Assembly (NCBI GenBank): GCA_965267485.1
Contig: OZ254080.1
Span: forward strand, 992,001-1,056,000
Source: JANQJA01 sp965267485
GTDB taxonomy: Bacteria; Pseudomonadota; Gammaproteobacteria; Pseudomonadales; Azotimanducaceae
Direction: 5' to 3'
Length of the DNA: 64,000 nt
Shown: positions 60,795 to 64,000 of the stretch, one piece after another
Layout of the letters: each line of letters begins with the position of its first letter
Position numbering within the stretch: the first letter of the stretch is position 1
Program-made: the position numbers and the translations under genes
The notes under the pieces: generated by a model
The model's input: only the letters and a program-made list of their open reading frames with translations
Databases searched by the model: none
What the model was told of the DNA's origin: nothing

Positions 60795-61475
60795 ATGACC
60801 ACGGTCGCCGTAGTACCTGTCAAACAGCTGGAAAACGTCAAACAGCGCCTTGCCGGACTGCTGTCTGCCGACCAGCGCCAGTTGCTCTTCAAAGCCATGT
60901 TCGAAGACGTGCTCGAGGCGGCGACCACCTGTGATCGCATCGACGCGGTGATCGTCGTGACGAGCGACGATCGGGTCGGCGAGATTGCCCGCGCGTTTGG
61001 TGCCGAGGTGCGGCCTGAACCGTCGCCCTCAGGGCTGATCGAGTCGGTAACCGCGACGGCGGCGGCCCTCCGTGAGGAGGGAGCAGTGACGATGGCATTC
61101 CTGCCGGCGGACGTCCCGTTCGTGACGGTCGAGGAACTCGAGGTTGCGCTCGATGGCTTTGGCGTCGATGACGGGCCCGAATGCCTGATTGTGCCGGCGA
61201 GCGATCTTGGCGGAACCAACTGCCTCGTCTGCTCGCCGCCGGATGCAATGACCTTCGGCTTTGGCGAAGACAGCTTTCGTCGCCATCTCGGCCTTGCCCG
61301 GGAACGCGGCATCGAGCCCGTCGTGGCCCGACTGCCGGGCATTGGCCTCGATATCGATACGCCTGACGACCTTCGCGAATGTGCCGACCGGATCGAAGCT
61401 GGCGGACTGGAAACGAACACAGCCCGGTTTCTTGTGGAGACCGGCATTCTGAACGAGCTACGCAAAGCGTGCTGA
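60795..61475 (+). CDS. cofC: CofC, phospholactate/PEP guanylyltransferase
   Basis: Activates the F420 side-chain acid with GTP. The 226-residue nucleotidyltransferase begins VAVVPVKQLENVKQRLAGLLS, with the nucleotide-binding LPADVPFVT and C-terminal GIGLDIDTPDDL. It equals FbiD in actinobacteria. The possible donors 2-phospholactate, phosphoenolpyruvate and 3-phosphoglycerate differ between lineages. It lies 9 bases before fbiC. Confidence 0.92.
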   Translation: MTTVAVVPVKQLENVKQRLAGLLSADQRQLLFKAMFEDVLEAATTCDRIDAVIVVTSDDRVGEIARAFGAEVRPEPSPSGLIESVTATAAALREEGAVTMAFLPADVPFVTVEELEVALDGFGVDDGPECLIVPASDLGGTNCLVCSPPDAMTFGFGEDSFRRHLGLARERGIEPVVARLPGIGLDIDTPDDLRECADRIEAGGLETNTARFLVETGILNELRKAC

Positions 61476-61484
61476 GGAAATGAC

Positions 61485-64000
61485 GTGAACGACTCTCGAC
61501 TCGATCTCGCCAGCCAGGCGCTGGCCCGGCCACTCTCTGATGAGGAAGTCCTGGAGGTCGCCGGCAGCGAAGATACCGCGGCCCTGATGCGAATTGCTGC
61601 GCAGATTCGCGACCGCGGGCACCAGAACACGATCTCGTTCTCGAAAAAGGTGTTCATCCCGCTCACGCACCTCTGCCGGGATGTCTGCCACTACTGCACG
61701 TTTGCGCAGGTGCCGCGCAAGGTGCAGGCGCCGTATCTTTCGCCCGAGCAGGTGCTGCAGATCGCGAAGGAAGGCGAGGCGGCCGGCTGCAAGGAGGCGC
61801 TGTTCACGCTCGGCGACAAACCCGAGCTGCGCTACAAGGCGGCGAGGGATGGCCTGAAGGCGCTGGGTCAGGAATCGACGCTGTCATACCTGCGCGACAT
61901 GGCTGCCATGGTCTTCGACGAAACCGGACTCTTGCCGCATCTCAATCCCGGGCTCATGGATGCAGACGACTTCGCTGAGCTGCGCCAGGTGTCGGTGTCG
62001 ATGGGAATCATGCTCGAATCGGGCTCCGACCGTCTGCTCGAGAAGGGCATGCCGCACTACGGATCTCCGGACAAGGTGCCGGCCCGCCGTCTCGAGACGA
62101 TCCGGCTTGCCGGTGAGGCGCAGGTGCCGTTTACGTCAGGGCTGCTGATCGGCATCGGCGAGACCCGCCGTGAGCGGATCGAATCGCTGCTCATGCTGCG
62201 CGCTGCCAACGAGTCCTACGGCCATATTCAGGAAATCATCATCCAGAACTTCCGGGCAAAGCCCGAGACGCTCATGGCGAATGCCCCCGAGCCCGATCTC
62301 AACGAACTGCTGTGGACGATCGCCATCGCGCGAATCCTCTTCGGTGAGCGCATGAATATCCAGGCGCCGCCCAATCTCTCGCCCGGTGTCTTCGAGCAGA
62401 TCGTCGACTCAGGCATCAACGACTGGGGCGGTGTGTCGCCCATCACGCCGGATTTCGTCAATCCCGAAGCACCGTGGCCACACCTTGCCAATCTCGCCAA
62501 CGAGACGGCCAACGCCGGCAAGCACCTGATCGAACGGCTCGCGATCTATCCGGAACTTGCGATGGATGTAAAGCGCTGGGTCGACCCGGCGCTGCAGCCA
62601 CACGTCCGGCAGATGATCGACGGCCAGGGATTTGCGCGCATGGAGAACTGGTCGGCCGGCGTCGTCGTCGATGCGCCGGCGACCGAACTGGCCCGCGTCA
62701 CGGCGATTCCAAAATCGCAGCCGAGCGCTGATCTTGCCGCGATCGTGTCGCGCGCCTCAGCGGGTGAAGCGCTGGCGCCGGCGGATGTCGTTCGACTCCT
62801 GCAGGCCAGGGGCGACGACTTTACCCACGTCTGTCAGGCTGCGGACAAACTGCGCGCCGAGATGGTGGGCGACGACGTGACCTACGTCGTCAACCGAAAC
62901 ATCAATTACACCAACGTCTGCTATTTCAAATGCCAGTTCTGCGCGTTCTCGAAGGGCAAGATGAGTGAGAGCCTGCGTGGGCGCCCCTACGACCTGTCGT
63001 CAGAGGAGATCATTCGGCGGACGCGTGAGGCGCTTGAACGCGGCGCGACGGAGGTTTGCCTGCAGGGTGGCATCCATCCGGAGTACACCGGCCAGAAGTA
63101 CATCGACATCTGCCATACCATCAAGCAGGTAGCGCCCGAGATGCACATCCATGCCTTCACGCCGCTCGAGGTATGGCAGGGAGCCCATACGCTGGGCATT
63201 CCCGTGCCCGAGTTTCTCGCGCAGCTGAAAGAAGCGGGGCTTGGTACGCTGCCCGGCACTGCGGCCGAGATCCTCGATGACGAGGTGCGGGCCGATCTGT
63301 GTCCCGACAAGATCAATACCGCGCAGTGGTTCGAGGTGATGGAAGCCGCTCATGCCGAAGGGTTCAACACCACGGCCACGATCATGTTCGGGCACATGGA
63401 GGAATACCGCCATGTCGCCAACCACCTGCTTCGACTTCGGGCGCTGCAGCAGAAGACGGGCGGCTTCACCGAGTTCGTGGTGCTGCCGTTCATTCACATG
63501 GAATCGCCGGTTTACCTGAAGGGAAATGCAAGGAAAGGGCCGAGCTTCCGGGAGGCGATCCTGATTCATGCCGTCGCGAGGCTGGTGCTGAATCCCTACT
63601 TCCGGAACATCCAGGCATCCTGGACGAAGCTGGGTCACGAGGGCGTGAAGGCGTGCCTGAATGCCGGCGTGAACGATCTCGGTGGCACGCTGATGAACGA
63701 GACCATTACCCGGGCGGCCGGGGCCAGCCACGGGCAGGAAACATCGCCTGAAGAAATGGAGGCGATCATTCGCGCTGCGGGCCGAAACCCGGTTCAGCGC
63801 ACGACGGCCTACGGCAAGCCGTCCGAGTTGCAGGTGCAGCGATCCTTCGGCGCGAAGGCGCTCGCCGACCCGGTGTATACGTCCGCGAAACGATACGAGC
63901 GCACGCGACAGGGCAAGGCCGAGCTGTATCGTCCCGGACTGGAGGGTCCCGAGGATCGTTTTGACAACGATGAGCGCATCTCGAGTGCCGATATCGTCTG
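61485..64000 (+). CDS. fbiC: FbiC, fused CofG-CofH FO synthase (3' end outside window)
   Basis: Bifunctional radical SAM enzyme that makes the deazaflavin chromophore FO from tyrosine and a ribityl-uracil. It starts at GTG 61485 with GAGGAA upstream. The CofG half carries CRDVCHYC (Cys64, 68, 71); the CofH half begins near residue 460 and carries CYFKCQFC (Cys479, 483, 486). Later CofH parts such as GGIHPEY and FTEFVVLPFIHME are present. 838 residues are visible with no stop, close to the mycobacterial length (856), so only the C-terminal end is missing. The fusion is the usual bacterial form. Confidence 0.95.
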   Translation, partial: MNDSRLDLASQALARPLSDEEVLEVAGSEDTAALMRIAAQIRDRGHQNTISFSKKVFIPLTHLCRDVCHYCTFAQVPRKVQAPYLSPEQVLQIAKEGEAAGCKEALFTLGDKPELRYKAARDGLKALGQESTLSYLRDMAAMVFDETGLLPHLNPGLMDADDFAELRQVSVSMGIMLESGSDRLLEKGMPHYGSPDKVPARRLETIRLAGEAQVPFTSGLLIGIGETRRERIESLLMLRAANESYGHIQEIIIQNFRAKPETLMANAPEPDLNELLWTIAIARILFGERMNIQAPPNLSPGVFEQIVDSGINDWGGVSPITPDFVNPEAPWPHLANLANETANAGKHLIERLAIYPELAMDVKRWVDPALQPHVRQMIDGQGFARMENWSAGVVVDAPATELARVTAIPKSQPSADLAAIVSRASAGEALAPADVVRLLQARGDDFTHVCQAADKLRAEMVGDDVTYVVNRNINYTNVCYFKCQFCAFSKGKMSESLRGRPYDLSSEEIIRRTREALERGATEVCLQGGIHPEYTGQKYIDICHTIKQVAPEMHIHAFTPLEVWQGAHTLGIPVPEFLAQLKEAGLGTLPGTAAEILDDEVRADLCPDKINTAQWFEVMEAAHAEGFNTTATIMFGHMEEYRHVANHLLRLRALQQKTGGFTEFVVLPFIHMESPVYLKGNARKGPSFREAILIHAVARLVLNPYFRNIQASWTKLGHEGVKACLNAGVNDLGGTLMNETITRAAGASHGQETSPEEMEAIIRAAGRNPVQRTTAYGKPSELQVQRSFGAKALADPVYTSAKRYERTRQGKAELYRPGLEGPEDRFDNDERISSADIV

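Noticed and set aside
1..64000. CRISPR arrays, insertion sequences, prophage or integrase genes
   Set aside because: No regularly spaced repeats, no transposase or recombinase domains and no terminal inverted repeats were seen.

Overview
The window is about 63% GC and almost fully coding. It comes from a gammaproteobacterium. The evidence is the conserved order tolB-pal-cpoB-queE-queC ... tRNA-Lys ... nadA ... bepA/tusA/perM ... dapA-bamC-MBL hydrolase, which is the chromosomal backbone known from Pseudomonas and relatives, together with a bacterial psp operon, glpD, RmuC and RND efflux. The genus cannot be fixed from sequence reading alone. The many fatty-acid and xenobiotic enzymes and the F420 genes suggest an uncultured, probably marine or sediment, lineage.

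Layout. 1-14.9 kb: core envelope, queuosine, NAD and lysine genes (Tol-Pal end, QueE/QueC, Dcp-type peptidase, tRNA-Lys, GshB-like ligase, NadA, BepA, TusA, PerM, DapA, BamC, YycJ-like hydrolase). 14.9-17.5 kb: three tandem LexA-type boxes before a 50-residue ORF, a cysteine-less CnoX-like thioredoxin/TPR protein, and rmuC behind its own LexA box. 17.5-23.8 kb: an AT-rich gap with DnaA boxes, then a Na+/solute symporter pair, a PuuA-like glutamine synthetase homologue, a class I glutamine amidotransferase and a HAPMO-type Baeyer-Villiger monooxygenase, arranged as one operon. 23.8-29.9 kb: ROK kinase, psp operon with a small exported protein at its head, and a TonB-dependent receptor. 29.9-45.2 kb: mixed metabolism (TPP enzyme, GNAT-APH-GNAT cassette, glpD, enoyl-CoA hydratase, DUF938, hydrolase, a LexA-controlled DUF222/HNH protein, an MBL-cyclic-nucleotide-binding fusion, acyl-CoA dehydrogenase, DUF6056 membrane protein). 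45.2-50.3 kb: TetR-regulated RND efflux pair. 50.3-57.1 kb: enoyl-CoA hydratase, small proteins, DsbA-like protein, an F420-type LLM oxidoreductase, SDR, hydrolase and a FATP-type acyl-CoA synthetase. 57.1-64 kb: a second AT-rich gap with DnaA boxes, then trmY-npdG-cofE-cofD-cofC-fbiC, a compact coenzyme F420 biosynthesis operon running off the window end.

How it fits together. The F420 operon holds the genes for the deazaflavin core (FbiC), side-chain activation and transfer (CofC, CofD), glutamylation (CofE) and NADPH-dependent reduction (NpdG). The nearby LLM-type oxidoreductase is a likely consumer of F420H2 within a set of acyl-CoA and redox enzymes. Three separate loci carry LexA-type operators, so part of the window appears to belong to the SOS regulon. 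I saw no insertion sequences, CRISPR arrays, rRNA genes or prophage modules.
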